DNA of 64,000 nt from Caenimonas koreensis DSM 17982 (GTDB lineage Bacteria; Pseudomonadota; Gammaproteobacteria; Burkholderiales; Burkholderiaceae_C): positions 1 through 64,000 of the forward strand of contig NZ_WJBU01000007.1 of assembly GCF_009646335.1 (NCBI RefSeq). Reading direction: 5' to 3'. Positions 8,497 to 18,367 of the stretch are shown piece by piece (within the stretch, counting starts at the first letter, position 1; each line of letters opens with the position of its first letter). Under the pieces are notes generated by a model that saw nothing but the letters and a program-made list of their open reading frames with translations, was not told the origin of the DNA and ran no database searches. A program made the translations under genes and the position numbers.

Positions 8497-11400
8497 GCGC
8501 TCGCCTTCCTTCCCCACTTCCGCGCCAGCGAATCAAACCCCAGATAAATCACCGGCGTCGTAAACAGCGTCAGCAGCTGGCTCACGATCAACCCGCCAAA
8601 AATCGCCAGCCCCAGCGGCCTTCTCAATTCCGCCCCATCGCCCCACCCGAACATCAGCGGCACAGCCGCAAACAGCGCGGCCAGCGTCGTCATCAAAATC
8701 GGCCGGAAGCGCAGCAGCGCCGCCTGGTGAATCGCCTCGCGCGGCGGCTTGCCTTCCACACGCTCGGCCTCAATCGCAAAGTCGATCATCATGATCGCGT
8801 TCTTCTTCACGATGCCGATCAGCAAGATGATGCCGATGATGCCGATCACACCCAGGTCATTGCCCGTCACCATCAACGCCAGCAGCGCGCCCACGCCCGC
8901 AGAAGGCAGCGTCGAGAGAATCGTCAGCGGATGGATGTAGCTTTCATAAAGCACACCCAGCACGATGTACACGCAGATCACCGCCGCCAGGATCAGCCAC
9001 AGCTGGTTCGACAGTGACGACTCGTAAGCGCCCGATGCGCCCAGGAAAGTCATCGTCACGCTTGAAGGCAGATTGATCTCTTTCGCTGCATCGCGAATCG
9101 AATCAACCGCTGTGCCCAGCGACACACCCGGCGCGGTGTCGAAGCCCACCGTCGTCGCCGGGTACTGCGACACGTGCGTGATCTGCAGCGGCGCACGCAC
9201 TTCAGTGATCTTCGCCACGGCGGAGAGCGGCGTCGGGTCGCCCGACGATGTTTTCAGCTGCACCATGCCCAGCGATGCAGGCGTGGCGGCGCTGTCAGGC
9301 CGGGCTTCGAGAATCACGCGGTATTGGTTGGTCTGCGTGAAGATGGTCGAGACGATGCGCTGGCCGAAGGCGCTGTAGAGCGCTTCATCAATCGCCGAGG
9401 CGGAGATATTCAGCCGCGCCGCCGTGTCGCGGTCGATCTCCACATACACAGCCGCGCCGGTAGCTTCAGCATCAGTCGTCGGGTTGCGCACCTTGTCGTT
9501 GCTGCGCAGCTGCTGCACGAGCTTGCTGGCCCACTCCGTCACCGTGGCGTTGTCCGCGCCTTCAATGGACAAACGATATTGCGTCGGCCCCGTCTCAGCG
9601 TCGATCGTCAAGTCCTGCGTGGGCTGAAGGTACAGCGTGATGCCGGGCACACGCTGCGCACGGCTGCGCAGCCTGTCCATCAATTCGTCCTGCTGCGTGT
9701 GGTCCTTCTTCAGGTTGATCAGCATGCGGCCGGTGTGCAGCATGGTGTTGTTGGCTGCGTCCACGCCCACGATGCTCGACAGCGTTTCGACGTCAGGGTC
9801 TTCCATGATCAGCCGCGCGACTTCCTGCTGCATCTTCGCCATCTCGGTGTAAGACGCCGATTGCGATGCTTCCACCCGCGCCTGCAACTGGCCCGTGTCC
9901 TGCGTGGGGAACAAGCCCTTGGGGATGAAGATGTAGAGCAGCACCGTGAGCGCGAGCGTGAGGAAAGCAACCAGCAACGTGAGGCCTTGCCGCTCCAGCA
10001 CCCACGTGAGCGCGACGTCATACCGGTCAACCACGCGATCGAACCCACGCTGGATTTTTCCGCCCAGGCCCTTTTCGCCACCCGGGTGCGCCGTGAGCCA
10101 GCGCGCCGACATCATCGGCACCAGCGTGAGCGACACCACCGCCGAAATCAGGATCGTGATCGCCAGCGTCACGGCGAATTCGCGGAACAGCCGCCCCACC
10201 ACATCGCCCATGAACAGCAGCGGAATGAGCACGGCAATCAGCGACACCGTCAGCGAAATGATCGTGAAGCCGATCTCGCTTGCGCCCTGCAGCGCCGCCT
10301 CCATCGGCGGCTGCCCATCTTCGATGTGGCGCGAGATGTTCTCGATCATCACGATCGCGTCGTCCACCACGAAGCCCGTCGCAATCGTGAGCGACATGAG
10401 GCTCAGGTTGTTCAGGCTGTAGCCCAGCATGTACATCACGCCGCAGGTGCCAATGAGCGATATCGGCACGGCCAGGCTTGCTATGAGCGTCGCACGCGGG
10501 CTGTGCAGGAAGAAGAAGATCACCAGCACCACGAGCACCACGGCCAGCACCAGCTCGATCTGCACATGGTTCACCGAGCCGCGGATGCCCTTGGTGCGGT
10601 CGCTCAGCACATCGACCTTCATTGATGCGGGCAGGCCCGCCGTGAGTTCAGGCAGGCGGGCCTTGATGGCGTCCACCGTGGCAATCACGTTCGCGCCGGG
10701 CTGGCGCTGCACGTCGAGAATGATCGCGGGCTTGATCTGGCCATCCACCACGGCCCACGCGCCGAGCTTCACGTTCTCTGCGCTCTCCACGGCCTTGGCA
10801 ACGTCAGTGAGACGTACCGGCGCACCATTGCGAAAAGCGATGACGAGGTTCTGGTAATCCGCTGCCGCAACGAGCTGGTCATTCGCGTTGATCGTGTAGG
10901 CGCGCGTGGCGCCGTCGATGCTGCCTTTGGCGCCATTGGCGTTCGCGGCCGTGATTGCCGTGCGAACGTTGTCGAGCGTGAGCCCGTACGACGCCAGCGC
11001 GCGCGTATCGACCTGGATGCGCACGGCCGGCCGCTGCCCGCCTGCGAGCGTCACAAGCCCCACACCGGCCACCTGGCTGATCTTCAGCGCGAGCCGCGTG
11101 TTGACGATGTTCTGCACCTCAGTGAGCGGCAGCGTGTCTGACGTGATCGCCATCGTGAGCACGGGTGCGTCGGCCGGGTTGACCTTGGCGTACACCGGCG
11201 GCGCGGGCAAATCCGCTGGCAGCAGCGAGCCGCCCGCGTTGATGGCCGCCTGCACCTGCTGCTCAGCCACGTCGAGCGCGAGGCCCAGGCCGAACTGCAG
11301 CGTGACGATGGAGACGCCCGCCGCACTCGTCGATGCCATGCGCGACAAGCCCGGCATCTGGCCGAACTGCCGCTCCAGCGGCGCCGTCACGGTTTGCGCC

Positions 11401-11576
11401 ATCACCTCCGGGCTTGCGCCGGGGTAGAGCGTCTGCACCTGTATGGTCGGGTAGTCCACCTGCGGCAGCGCCGACAGCGGCATGAACCTGAAGCCCACCA
11501 TGCCGGCCAGCACGATCGCCAGCATCAGCAGCGACGTGGCAACTGGCCGCAGGATGAAGGGGCGCGACGGGCTCAT
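8493..11576 (-). CDS. mdtB: RND efflux permease, MdtB/MuxB type
   Basis: A 1027-residue RND permease, the first permease of the operon. It has [19 protein letters not shown] at TM1, [19 protein letters not shown] at TM4 with the paired Asp of the proton relay, and [21 protein letters not shown] near TM10-11. Length fits MdtB (about 1040 aa). It overlaps the adaptor gene upstream and the MdtC gene downstream by 4 bases each, so all are translationally coupled. In related bacteria such pumps export bile salts, novobiocin, beta-lactams or metals; the substrate here is not determined. Confidence 0.92.
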   Translation of the reverse strand: MSPSRPFILRPVATSLLMLAIVLAGMVGFRFMPLSALPQVDYPTIQVQTLYPGASPEVMAQTVTAPLERQFGQMPGLSRMASTSAAGVSIVTLQFGLGLALDVAEQQVQAAINAGGSLLPADLPAPPVYAKVNPADAPVLTMAITSDTLPLTEVQNIVNTRLALKISQVAGVGLVTLAGGQRPAVRIQVDTRALASYGLTLDNVRTAITAANANGAKGSIDGATRAYTINANDQLVAAADYQNLVIAFRNGAPVRLTDVAKAVESAENVKLGAWAVVDGQIKPAIILDVQRQPGANVIATVDAIKARLPELTAGLPASMKVDVLSDRTKGIRGSVNHVQIELVLAVVLVVLVIFFFLHSPRATLIASLAVPISLIGTCGVMYMLGYSLNNLSLMSLTIATGFVVDDAIVMIENISRHIEDGQPPMEAALQGASEIGFTIISLTVSLIAVLIPLLFMGDVVGRLFREFAVTLAITILISAVVSLTLVPMMSARWLTAHPGGEKGLGGKIQRGFDRVVDRYDVALTWVLERQGLTLLVAFLTLALTVLLYIFIPKGLFPTQDTGQLQARVEASQSASYTEMAKMQQEVARLIMEDPDVETLSSIVGVDAANNTMLHTGRMLINLKKDHTQQDELMDRLRSRAQRVPGITLYLQPTQDLTIDAETGPTQYRLSIEGADNATVTEWASKLVQQLRSNDKVRNPTTDAEATGAAVYVEIDRDTAARLNISASAIDEALYSAFGQRIVSTIFTQTNQYRVILEARPDSAATPASLGMVQLKTSSGDPTPLSAVAKITEVRAPLQITHVSQYPATTVGFDTAPGVSLGTAVDSIRDAAKEINLPSSVTMTFLGASGAYESSLSNQLWLILAAVICVYIVLGVLYESYIHPLTILSTLPSAGVGALLALMVTGNDLGVIGIIGIILLIGIVKKNAIMMIDFAIEAERVEGKPPREAIHQAALLRFRPILMTTLAALFAAVPLMFGWGDGAELRRPLGLAIFGGLIVSQLLTLFTTPVIYLGFDSLARKWGRKASA

Positions 11577-13279
11577 TGCTGCTGGCTGCGCCGCTGCTTC
11601 ATCTGCTGCCAGCGTGCCAGCGCTTCAGGGTCGCCCTTGTCGATCTTCTCAAGAAAGCCTTTGCGGCGGGCCAGGGCTTCAGGATCGTCTTTGACGGAGT
11701 CGAGAAAGCGCGCGCGCTGCTCGGGGGTGGGCTTGTCGGCCGCGCTGCCGGCACCACCGGCAGGCGCACCACCAGCGCCGCCACCAGCACCGGAAGGCCC
11801 GGTCGGCGCTGCAGGCGACGCATCGGCGGGCCCGCCCTCGGCGCTGCGACGGCGGCGCGCGCCCTGCTCGCCCGATGCCCCCCCTGCTGCGGGTGCAGCG
11901 CCAGTGTCTGCGCCAGCAGCCGCGGCGCCTCCGCCGGCACCTCCGCCGGCACCGCCGCCGAATCCTCCACCGCCACCGCCACCCGCGCCACGTGCACTCC
12001 CGGCCTCGCCCGGCAGGATCACGCGCGAGCCATCGCGCAGCCTGTCCGCGCCTTCGGTGATCACGCGTTCGCCCGCCTGTAAGCCGCTCGCGATCTGGAT
12101 CTTGTCGGTCACCGCCACGCCAGCTTTCACGGGCCGCTGCGACACCGTGCGCTCTTGCGCCTTCAGCACAAACACAAAGTCGCCGGCAGCACCATGTCGC
12201 AGTGCAGACACGGGGATGACCACTGCGTCCTTGATGGTGCGCACATTGAGCTGCACGTTCACGAACTGGCTCGGGAACATCGTGAGCCTGGTGTTGTTGA
12301 ACCGCGCTTTTGCACGCACGGTGCCGGTCTGCGTGTCGATCTGGTTGTCGAGCGAGGCAAAGGTGCCCACATCGAGCACGTTCGTTCGCGTGCGGTCGAA
12401 GGCTTTCGCCTCCATGAAGGCGCCCGCGTTCTGCTGCAGCGACACGGCCTGGTCCTGCGGAATCGCAAACTCCACATCAATCGGCGAGACCTGGGTGATG
12501 AGCGCGACGCCATTCGCATCGCCGGTGTTGATCACATTGCCGACATCGACGGTGCGCAAGCCCACGCGGCCGGCCACTGGCGCCACGATGCGCGTGTAGC
12601 TCAGGTTCAGCTTCGCCGTGCCTTCATTCGCTTTGGAGATGACGAGCGCCGCTTCGAGCTGCTTGACCAACGCCTCCTGCGTGTCGACTTCCTGCCGCGC
12701 GATCGAATCCTGCTTGAGCAGCGTGCGATAGCGCTCGAGCGTCACGCGCGCTGCCTGCAGCGATGCCTCGTCACGCAAACGCTGGCCCGTTGCCTGTTGC
12801 ACGGCCAGCTCGAACATGCGCGCGTCGATCACGGCCAGCAACTCGCCCTTGCGAACCGTCTGCCCTTCCTTGAACAGAATCTGCTGCAGCACGCCACTGA
12901 CTTGCGGCCGCACACGCACCGTGGCTTGCGGCACGACGGTTCCCAGGGCGTCGATGATGATCGGAATGTCGGCACGTTCTGCAGTCGCGACACCGACCGT
13001 CGTGGCGCCGCGGCCACCAGGCCCGCCGGGGCCACCTGGCCTGGCGCCGCCAGGGCCACCAGGCCCGCTCGCACCCGGACGCGCACTGCCCGAGGCTGCC
13101 GTCGCAGCCGCAAACACAGACGTCTGCGGATGCGTCAGGTCCCACGCGAGCCAGCCCAGTGCGCCCACCACGATCACGGCGATCACGCTGCCGATGACAG
13201 TGGCACGACGCGTGATTCGGGGCCGGGGGCGCTCAAGGGGCGCGGGAAGGTTGCGGGCGTCGGGCTGCTGTTGTTCCAT
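11573..13279 (-). CDS. mdtA: RND periplasmic adaptor, MdtA/MuxA type, with long Gly/Ala-rich tail
   Basis: A 568-residue membrane fusion protein. There is one N-terminal membrane helix (~25-48), a Gly/Pro-rich linker, then the biotinyl-lipoyl/alpha-hairpin/beta-barrel core ([19 protein letters not shown] to about residue 425). The start is ATG 13279 with AAGGA 5 bases upstream; the GTG just before it would be too close to the ribosome site. Oddly, about 140 residues follow the core: a Gly/Ala-rich low-complexity tract and then a charged end where DPEALAR occurs twice. Ordinary MdtA is about 415 residues. The operon order adaptor-permease-permease-channel is canonical. Confidence 0.9.
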   Translation of the reverse strand: MEQQQPDARNLPAPLERPRPRITRRATVIGSVIAVIVVGALGWLAWDLTHPQTSVFAAATAASGSARPGASGPGGPGGARPGGPGGPGGRGATTVGVATAERADIPIIIDALGTVVPQATVRVRPQVSGVLQQILFKEGQTVRKGELLAVIDARMFELAVQQATGQRLRDEASLQAARVTLERYRTLLKQDSIARQEVDTQEALVKQLEAALVISKANEGTAKLNLSYTRIVAPVAGRVGLRTVDVGNVINTGDANGVALITQVSPIDVEFAIPQDQAVSLQQNAGAFMEAKAFDRTRTNVLDVGTFASLDNQIDTQTGTVRAKARFNNTRLTMFPSQFVNVQLNVRTIKDAVVIPVSALRHGAAGDFVFVLKAQERTVSQRPVKAGVAVTDKIQIASGLQAGERVITEGADRLRDGSRVILPGEAGSARGAGGGGGGGFGGGAGGGAGGGAAAAGADTGAAPAAGGASGEQGARRRRSAEGGPADASPAAPTGPSGAGGGAGGAPAGGAGSAADKPTPEQRARFLDSVKDDPEALARRKGFLEKIDKGDPEALARWQQMKQRRSQQQ

Positions 13280-13418
13280 CACTGTCCTTGTTCTGACTGG
13301 CGCACGCGCAGTCGGCAGAGTGTGATGCTAACGTCGGCGCCCAGCCATCGGCATGCCGCGCGATGCCCCGTAGGTAAAGTCCTGCAAAGTCAGTGGAAGG
13401 CCACTGGCGGGACGCGCG

Positions 13419-15086
13419 TCAAGGTGCGGTCAAAGGCAGCAGCTTGCCCTGCGACCCGGCCGGCGCAGGCACGCCAAGCAGGTGCGCGAGCGTCGGCGCT
13501 ATGTCCGTCACTTCCACCTTCGTGTCGATGCGCCCTGGCCTCACCCACTTCGGCCCGTACACCAGGAGAGGCACGTGCGTGTCGTACTCGTGCGGCGACC
13601 CGTGGGTGGAGGCAGAGCTGGAATTGAACATGTAGTTGGCCTTGAGCGTGAACTGCACTTCGCCCGACACATCGGGGTGCCACGACTTGCGCGAGGCTTC
13701 AAAGTACCGCGCGCCCGCCCTGCTGCCGGACAGCAACTCCTTGCGTGTGTACGCCGTCTCGAAGCCTGGCTCCAGCAACAGCAGCCTGCGTGCTTCTTCG
13801 GCGACAGCGTCCAGGTCAACGCCCTTTTGCGCAATGAGCGGCTTGTCGAGCAGGAGTGACGCCGCCGAATAGCCCATCACCCACTTGCCCTCGCCGAACT
13901 TCTGCGCCAGGCCCGCGTTGATGCGCGCAAGTGCCTGCGCCGAATTGATCTTGCCCGCGTCGATGCCCTTCGTCTTGCTGTACTCAGGCGCCGGCATGAA
14001 GCCGTGGTCTGCCGTCAGCACTGCGACCCAGTTGTCCTTGCCGACGCGCGTGTCCAGGTCTCGAAAGAAGCCTTGCAGCAGGCGATCGAGCTGCAGGAAG
14101 TGATCGTGCGACAGGCGCGACTCGGCGCTGAACGCGTGATTCACATAGTCGTGCCCCGAAAGGCTCACCGAAAGGATGTCTGGTGCGTCGTCGCGACCGA
14201 GCTTCTCGCCTTCGACAGCGGCCAGCGCGAATTCGAGGTCAAGTGCGTCGCCATACGGGCCGCGCAAGAGCGCGCTGTAGAAAGCGGGCCCCGGCGCGTC
14301 GTCCTGCGGCACGCCCATCATCATCGGCAGCCTGGCGTCGCGCGTTGCGAACCACGGCTGCTCATCCGGGATGGAGCGCGCGTATGCGTCTTCAGCCAGC
14401 ATGGGCCGCCAGAACTGCTTGAAGAAGCGGTCCGCCGGCTTGGCAGCATTGAATTCATTGACCCAGGCCGGGTGCTGCTTCATGTAGTACGTGCTGGAGG
14501 CAAACGTGCCGTCATCGCTCATGTACATGTAGGCGGTGCCGGTCTTGCCCGCGGGCAGGATCGCGCCGCGGTCTTTGCCCGAGATGCCGATCACAACCGA
14601 TCGCGGGTCGGCGCGGCGCAGCACATCGCCCACGGTTTCGACCTTCAGGTTCTTCGGGCTGGTGCCGTCGAGCGCCCTCGTCTTGTGGCCGATATAGGTG
14701 GCGGATGTGTCGCCGGTGTTGTACACCTCGCGGCCGGTGGCCGGGTCCCGCCACTCGTTGCCGATGATGCCGGTTCGCTCGGGGCTGGCGCCGGTGAGCA
14801 TCAACGCATGGCCTGCTGCCGTCACGGTGAACGCGTGCGAATAGTGCGCCTGCGAAAACCACGCGCCGCGCTCCAGGAAGCGCGCAAAGCCGTCGGGCTG
14901 CAGCTGGTCGCGATAGGCCAGCACCTGGCGCTGCGGCAGGCCGTCCACCACCAGGAACACGAGCAGTTTAGGTTTGCCTGCAGGGCCGGCGGCTGAGGGA
15001 TCTGTTCCGGCGGTGGGGCTGGCGCAGGCAGACAGGAGCGCCGCGGCCAGCGCGGCAACGAGTGCAATTCGACGGGTAGGCTGCAT
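13419..15086 (-). CDS. PafA-like alkaline phosphatase family lipoprotein
   Basis: A 555-residue exported enzyme of the type I phosphodiesterase/nucleotide pyrophosphatase (alkaline phosphatase) superfamily. The signal peptide ends at LLSAC (Cys21), a lipobox, so it is membrane-anchored. Metal and nucleophile motifs are visible: VVDGL near residue 48, the nucleophile Thr in AFTVTAAGHALMLTG, SGHDYVNH, TADHG and HGSPHEYDTHVPLLVYGP near the end. This set and length match PafA/PhoX-like broad phosphomonoesterases that release phosphate outside the cytoplasm. It lies 9 bases after the UspA gene on the same strand, probably one transcript. No Pho box was identified. Confidence 0.88.
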   Translation of the reverse strand: MQPTRRIALVAALAAALLSACASPTAGTDPSAAGPAGKPKLLVFLVVDGLPQRQVLAYRDQLQPDGFARFLERGAWFSQAHYSHAFTVTAAGHALMLTGASPERTGIIGNEWRDPATGREVYNTGDTSATYIGHKTRALDGTSPKNLKVETVGDVLRRADPRSVVIGISGKDRGAILPAGKTGTAYMYMSDDGTFASSTYYMKQHPAWVNEFNAAKPADRFFKQFWRPMLAEDAYARSIPDEQPWFATRDARLPMMMGVPQDDAPGPAFYSALLRGPYGDALDLEFALAAVEGEKLGRDDAPDILSVSLSGHDYVNHAFSAESRLSHDHFLQLDRLLQGFFRDLDTRVGKDNWVAVLTADHGFMPAPEYSKTKGIDAGKINSAQALARINAGLAQKFGEGKWVMGYSAASLLLDKPLIAQKGVDLDAVAEEARRLLLLEPGFETAYTRKELLSGSRAGARYFEASRKSWHPDVSGEVQFTLKANYMFNSSSASTHGSPHEYDTHVPLLVYGPKWVRPGRIDTKVEVTDIAPTLAHLLGVPAPAGSQGKLLPLTAP

Positions 15087-15095
15087 GCTTGGGCC

Positions 15096-15533
15096 TCAGG
15101 AGGTGATCACAACCAGTACGCTGCAAGGCGAGTGTTCGATCAGCGCGCCGGAGATCGAGCCGCGCCACCAGCGCGCCGCCCAGCTGTCGAGGTGCTTGTG
15201 GCCCACGATGACGAGGTTCGCGTCGATCTTGCGCGCGTACTTGGTGATTTCGTCAATCGCTTCGCCCACCACAACTTCACCCTGCGCTGCGTAGCCCGCA
15301 TTCGACAGGCGCTTCAAGCCGTCTTCGAGCACGGCCTCGTGCTTCTTCTTCTCGCGCTCTTCCAGCTCCATGTCGTACACGCCGCCTTCCAGGCCGACAA
15401 AACTCATGGCAGACGGCATCACGGCAACGAGGAACAGCTCTGACGAGCTCCAGTGCGCCAGGTCCTGGCAGTCAAGCAAGGCTTTCTGGCCTGCGTCGGA
15501 GCCGTCGTAAGCCAGCAGGATTCGTTTGTACAT
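15096..15533 (-). CDS. Universal stress protein (UspA family)
   Basis: A 145-residue single-domain Usp. It starts MYKRILLAYDGSDAGQKAL, the typical first beta strand and Asp-containing loop, and ends with VIVGHKHLDSWAARWWRGS...SPCSVLVV, where the Gly-rich ATP-loop is altered (G-x2-H rather than G-x2-G), so nucleotide binding is uncertain. Cytosolic. It sits between the B12 operon (58 bases upstream) and the phosphatase gene (9 bases downstream). Confidence 0.9.
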   Translation of the reverse strand: MYKRILLAYDGSDAGQKALLDCQDLAHWSSSELFLVAVMPSAMSFVGLEGGVYDMELEEREKKKHEAVLEDGLKRLSNAGYAAQGEVVVGEAIDEITKYARKIDANLVIVGHKHLDSWAARWWRGSISGALIEHSPCSVLVVITS

Positions 15534-15591
15534 GGCGTCGGTCCCGTCTCGTTGTAAATGGGCGCAAGCATAGACGCAACGTCAGGCGTTG

Positions 15592-16389
15592 TCATGACTT
15601 CGGCAGCGCCACCCACTGCCCCGCAAGCGCATGAATGGCAATGCGGCTGGCAAACACTGATTCGACAGCGCGATGCGTCCGCGGGTCAGCGCACGCGCCG
15701 TGGTGCACAACAAGTCCGGCGTCCATCACGGCCATCTCATCCGCGTGCAGCGCCATCGTGATCTCATGCAGCACGCTGATGGCGGTGCCCCCACGCGCCA
15801 CGTGCCCGCGCACGATGCGCAGCCAGTCCGCCTGGTGCGGCGGATCGAGGTTGGCGACCGGCTCATCCATCACCAGCAGCGGCGCCTGCACGGCCAGCGC
15901 ACGCGCGAGCAGCACGCGTTGCCGCTCACCACCAGAGAGCTCGCCGAGCGGGCGATGCTGCCAGTCGATGCACTGCGTCTCGTGCATGGCGGCATCCACC
16001 GCTGCGTGGTCGGCCGCAGAAGGCCCGCCCATCCACGACTGGTGCGGCAGGCGGCCGAGCATGACCACGTCGCGAGCCAGCAAGTCTTGTGCGCCTGCCT
16101 CGTTCTGGCCGAGCCACGCCAGCTTTTGCGCGCGCTCGCGATGGAGCCATGCCGCCGCGTCGCGGCCGAGCAGCGCGATCGACCCGCTGTAGGGCACCAG
16201 CTGCGCGAGCGCCTTCAGCAGTGTGGTCTTGCCGGCGCCATTCGGCCCCACGATCGAGAGCCACTTGCCTGCAGGCACGTCCAGGTCGATGCCGCGCAGA
16301 ACTTCACGTGGCGGCGCGCCTGAAGCACGGCGCGAGCCGAGGGTCACCCGCAGCGCGCGCGTGCTCAGGACTGAAGCGGCGGCAGTCAC
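15592..16389 (-). CDS. btuD: Cobalamin ABC transporter ATP-binding protein
   Basis: A 265-residue ABC ATPase. Walker A GPNGAGKTT, signature LSGGERQRV and Walker B LLVMDEPVANLDPP are present, with the switch His in SVLHE. The frame is open far upstream, but GTG at 16389 is the start: it overlaps the permease stop as GTGA and has GGAGG 6 bases upstream. It would power the BtuC permease in vitamin B12 import. Last gene of the riboswitch-controlled operon. Confidence 0.9.
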   Translation of the reverse strand: MTAAASVLSTRALRVTLGSRRASGAPPREVLRGIDLDVPAGKWLSIVGPNGAGKTTLLKALAQLVPYSGSIALLGRDAAAWLHRERAQKLAWLGQNEAGAQDLLARDVVMLGRLPHQSWMGGPSAADHAAVDAAMHETQCIDWQHRPLGELSGGERQRVLLARALAVQAPLLVMDEPVANLDPPHQADWLRIVRGHVARGGTAISVLHEITMALHADEMAVMDAGLVVHHGACADPRTHRAVESVFASRIAIHALAGQWVALPKS

Positions 16390-17426
16390 AGCGGCCTCCG
16401 GTGCATCAACCACACGAGATAGCCGCCGCCAAGCACCGCCGTGAGCACACCCACTGGCAGCTCTTGTGGTGCGAGCAGCCAGCGCGACAACACGTCGGCA
16501 GCGAGCAGCAGCACGCCGCCCGTCAGTGCCGAAAGCGGCAGCAGCCAGCGATGCGTGGGCTTGATCCACGTGCGCACGATGTGCGGCGCGACGAGGCCGA
16601 CGAAGGCGATCAGCCCCACCTGTGCGACTGCTGCGGCCGTGCCCAACGCCATGAGTGCAATCAGTGCCATGCGCACGGGCGCAAGCCGTATGCCCAGGCT
16701 GGCCGCCGTCGTCTCGCCCAGCGACAGCGCGTCGAGCGCCGGGCTGAAGAGGACTGAAGCGGCCAGGCAAAGCACCAGCACCACAGCCAGCAGCTGAACG
16801 CTCGCCCAGCCCAGGAAGCCGGTGGTGCCCAGCATGAACACCTGCACCGTGAGCATCACTTCAGGCATGCGGAACATCACCAGCGCCGACAACGCGCCGC
16901 ACACCATGCCCACGACAACGCCGGCCAGCAGCAACCGCAAGGTGTGTTGCACGCCGCGCGCCAGCCCGAGCGTGATGAGCACGGCCATCAGCGCGCCGGC
17001 AAATCCAGCGCCCGTCAAGCCCAGCCGCGCGCCCCAGCCAGCAGCAGCCATGGGTGAGGCACCCGCCAGCACGAGCAACACCGAAACGCCCAGCGACGCG
17101 CCGGTGGCGCTGCCAAGCAGATACGGATCGGCCAGCGGGTTGCGAAAGAGCCCTTGGGCCACTGCGCCACACAACCCGAGCAATGCGCCTGCCAGCCAGG
17201 CGCCGAGCGTGCGCGGCATGCGGATGTCCCACAGGACAGCCGAGCTTGCGGCGCCGCCATCGGACCACAGCGGCTCCCAGCCGGTGCTGCCCACTGCCGC
17301 ACCTGCCGCCGCCAACAGCAGCGTCGCGACAAGCAAGGCGAGTGCGAGTGCGCCGGCGCTGTGCACGGCGCGCTGGTGTATTGCGGCCTTCTGTACAGCG
17401 GCAGTGTGTGACCCCTGCCCCGTCAT
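16386..17426 (-). CDS. btuC: Cobalamin ABC transporter permease (FecCD family)
   Basis: A 346-residue protein with about ten membrane helices of the FecCD/BtuC family. Family motifs include IRMPRTLGAWLAGALLGLCGA, QGLFRNPLADPYLLG and GLIAFVGLVAPHIVR. The ATG at 17426 overlaps the btuF stop (ATGA), so the longer frame to 17456 is rejected. It forms the inner-membrane channel for B12 between BtuF and BtuD. Confidence 0.92.
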   Translation of the reverse strand: MTGQGSHTAAVQKAAIHQRAVHSAGALALALLVATLLLAAAGAAVGSTGWEPLWSDGGAASSAVLWDIRMPRTLGAWLAGALLGLCGAVAQGLFRNPLADPYLLGSATGASLGVSVLLVLAGASPMAAAGWGARLGLTGAGFAGALMAVLITLGLARGVQHTLRLLLAGVVVGMVCGALSALVMFRMPEVMLTVQVFMLGTTGFLGWASVQLLAVVLVLCLAASVLFSPALDALSLGETTAASLGIRLAPVRMALIALMALGTAAAVAQVGLIAFVGLVAPHIVRTWIKPTHRWLLPLSALTGGVLLLAADVLSRWLLAPQELPVGVLTAVLGGGYLVWLMHRRPL

Positions 17427-18367
17427 CGCGCGCCGCCCTTGGTGCTCACCAGGCAAAGCGCCAGCGACCGCGCGGCTTCGTCCAGCCGCGGGCCGGGCCG
17501 CGCGATGACGTCGCCCTGCTGCTGCGTCAGCGCGCAGACTCGGCCCTCACGGATGGCGCGCAGGCGGCTCCAGCCGGGCCGGCTGGCCAGCGACGCCGCA
17601 TCGCGCTGCGAAATGATGATGACTTGCGGATCGGCCCGCACGACGAGCTCGGGGTTGATCTTGGGCACGCTTCCCAGCTCGCCCGCCACGATGTTCCTGG
17701 CGCCCAGGCGCGCGAGCAGCTCGCCGATATGCGACGACGCGCTCGCGGCATAGGGGCCGGTGGCGACTTCGAAGTACACCGTCGCGCCTTGCGCGCTGGC
17801 AGGCACGCCCCGGGCCGCATCGCCGATGCCGCGGTCGACCCGCGCCGAGATCGTTGCCGCCGCAGCCGGGCTCACGCCCAGCAGCTGGCCAACTTTGCCC
17901 AGCGCGCGATGCACGTCGGCCATCGTCTTCAGGTCAACGCCAAAGACGGGCACGCGCAGGCTCTCCAGCCGCGTCAGGGCGCGCGAGGTGGACGACAGCA
18001 GCACGAGATCGGGCTGGAGCGACACGATGGTTTCAATGCTGGCGTCGTCCACACCGCCGACGTGCGGCAAGCGGCGCACACCATCGGGCCAGTTGCTGAA
18101 CGAATCGACGCCCACGAGCCGCTGGCATGCGCCGAGTTCGCAGACGGTTTCTGTCAGGGACGGCAGGAGCGTGACGATGCGTTGGGGCGGCTGGGTGAGC
18201 GTGATGGCAACGCCGCGGTCGTCGGTGACGGTGGTGGTGGCGCTGGCGGTGAAGGTGGCGAGAAGAAGGAGTGTGAAGAGGACTGCAGCGACAAGGGCAT
18301 TGCCTGCGCTGCTTGCCCCCACCCCTGCCCTCCCCCAGAGGGGGAGGGAGTAAGACACGTCAGTCAT
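17423..18367 (-). CDS. btuF: Periplasmic cobalamin-binding protein
   Basis: A 314-residue substrate-binding protein of the BtuF/FepB clan: QRIVTLLPSLTETVCELGA, VGVDSFSNWP and VGGVDDASIETIVSLQPDLVL are typical N-lobe motifs. The signal peptide hydrophobic core is at about residues 25-42 with a cleavage near TASAT. The N-terminal region before it (about 20 residues, SYSLPLWGRAGVG) is encoded by a copy of an intergenic palindromic repeat (18315-18353), so either the repeat was absorbed into the gene or translation starts further in. The ATG at 18367 overlaps the stop of the upstream gene by 8 bases. Confidence 0.85.
   Translation of the reverse strand: MTDVSYSLPLWGRAGVGASSAGNALVAAVLFTLLLLATFTASATTTVTDDRGVAITLTQPPQRIVTLLPSLTETVCELGACQRLVGVDSFSNWPDGVRRLPHVGGVDDASIETIVSLQPDLVLLSSTSRALTRLESLRVPVFGVDLKTMADVHRALGKVGQLLGVSPAAAATISARVDRGIGDAARGVPASAQGATVYFEVATGPYAASASSHIGELLARLGARNIVAGELGSVPKINPELVVRADPQVIIISQRDAASLASRPGWSRLRAIREGRVCALTQQQGDVIARPGPRLDEAARSLALCLVSTKGGAR
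18315..18353. repeat. REP-like GC-rich palindromic repeat, copy 1
   Basis: A short element with the core CCCTCCCCCAGAGGGGGAGG, forming a CCCTCCCCC/GGGGGAGGG stem, preceded by a CCCCCACCCC block. Two more copies lie in opposite orientations at 32361-32397 and 32420-32460. This copy is inside the 5' end of btuF. Confidence 0.75.

Noticed and set aside
9174-10625. Long plus-strand ORF (483 codons) opposite mdtB
   Set aside because: His/Arg-rich composition and complete overlap with a strongly conserved permease gene; an antisense by-product of high GC.
12155-13627. 490-codon plus-strand ORF opposite mdtA
   Set aside because: Low-complexity, no motif, antisense to the adaptor gene and running into the phosphatase gene.
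15592-16770. 392-residue version of btuD
   Set aside because: The extra N-terminal part overlaps btuC and has no ABC-domain sequence; GTGA overlap at 16389 with GGAGG fits better.
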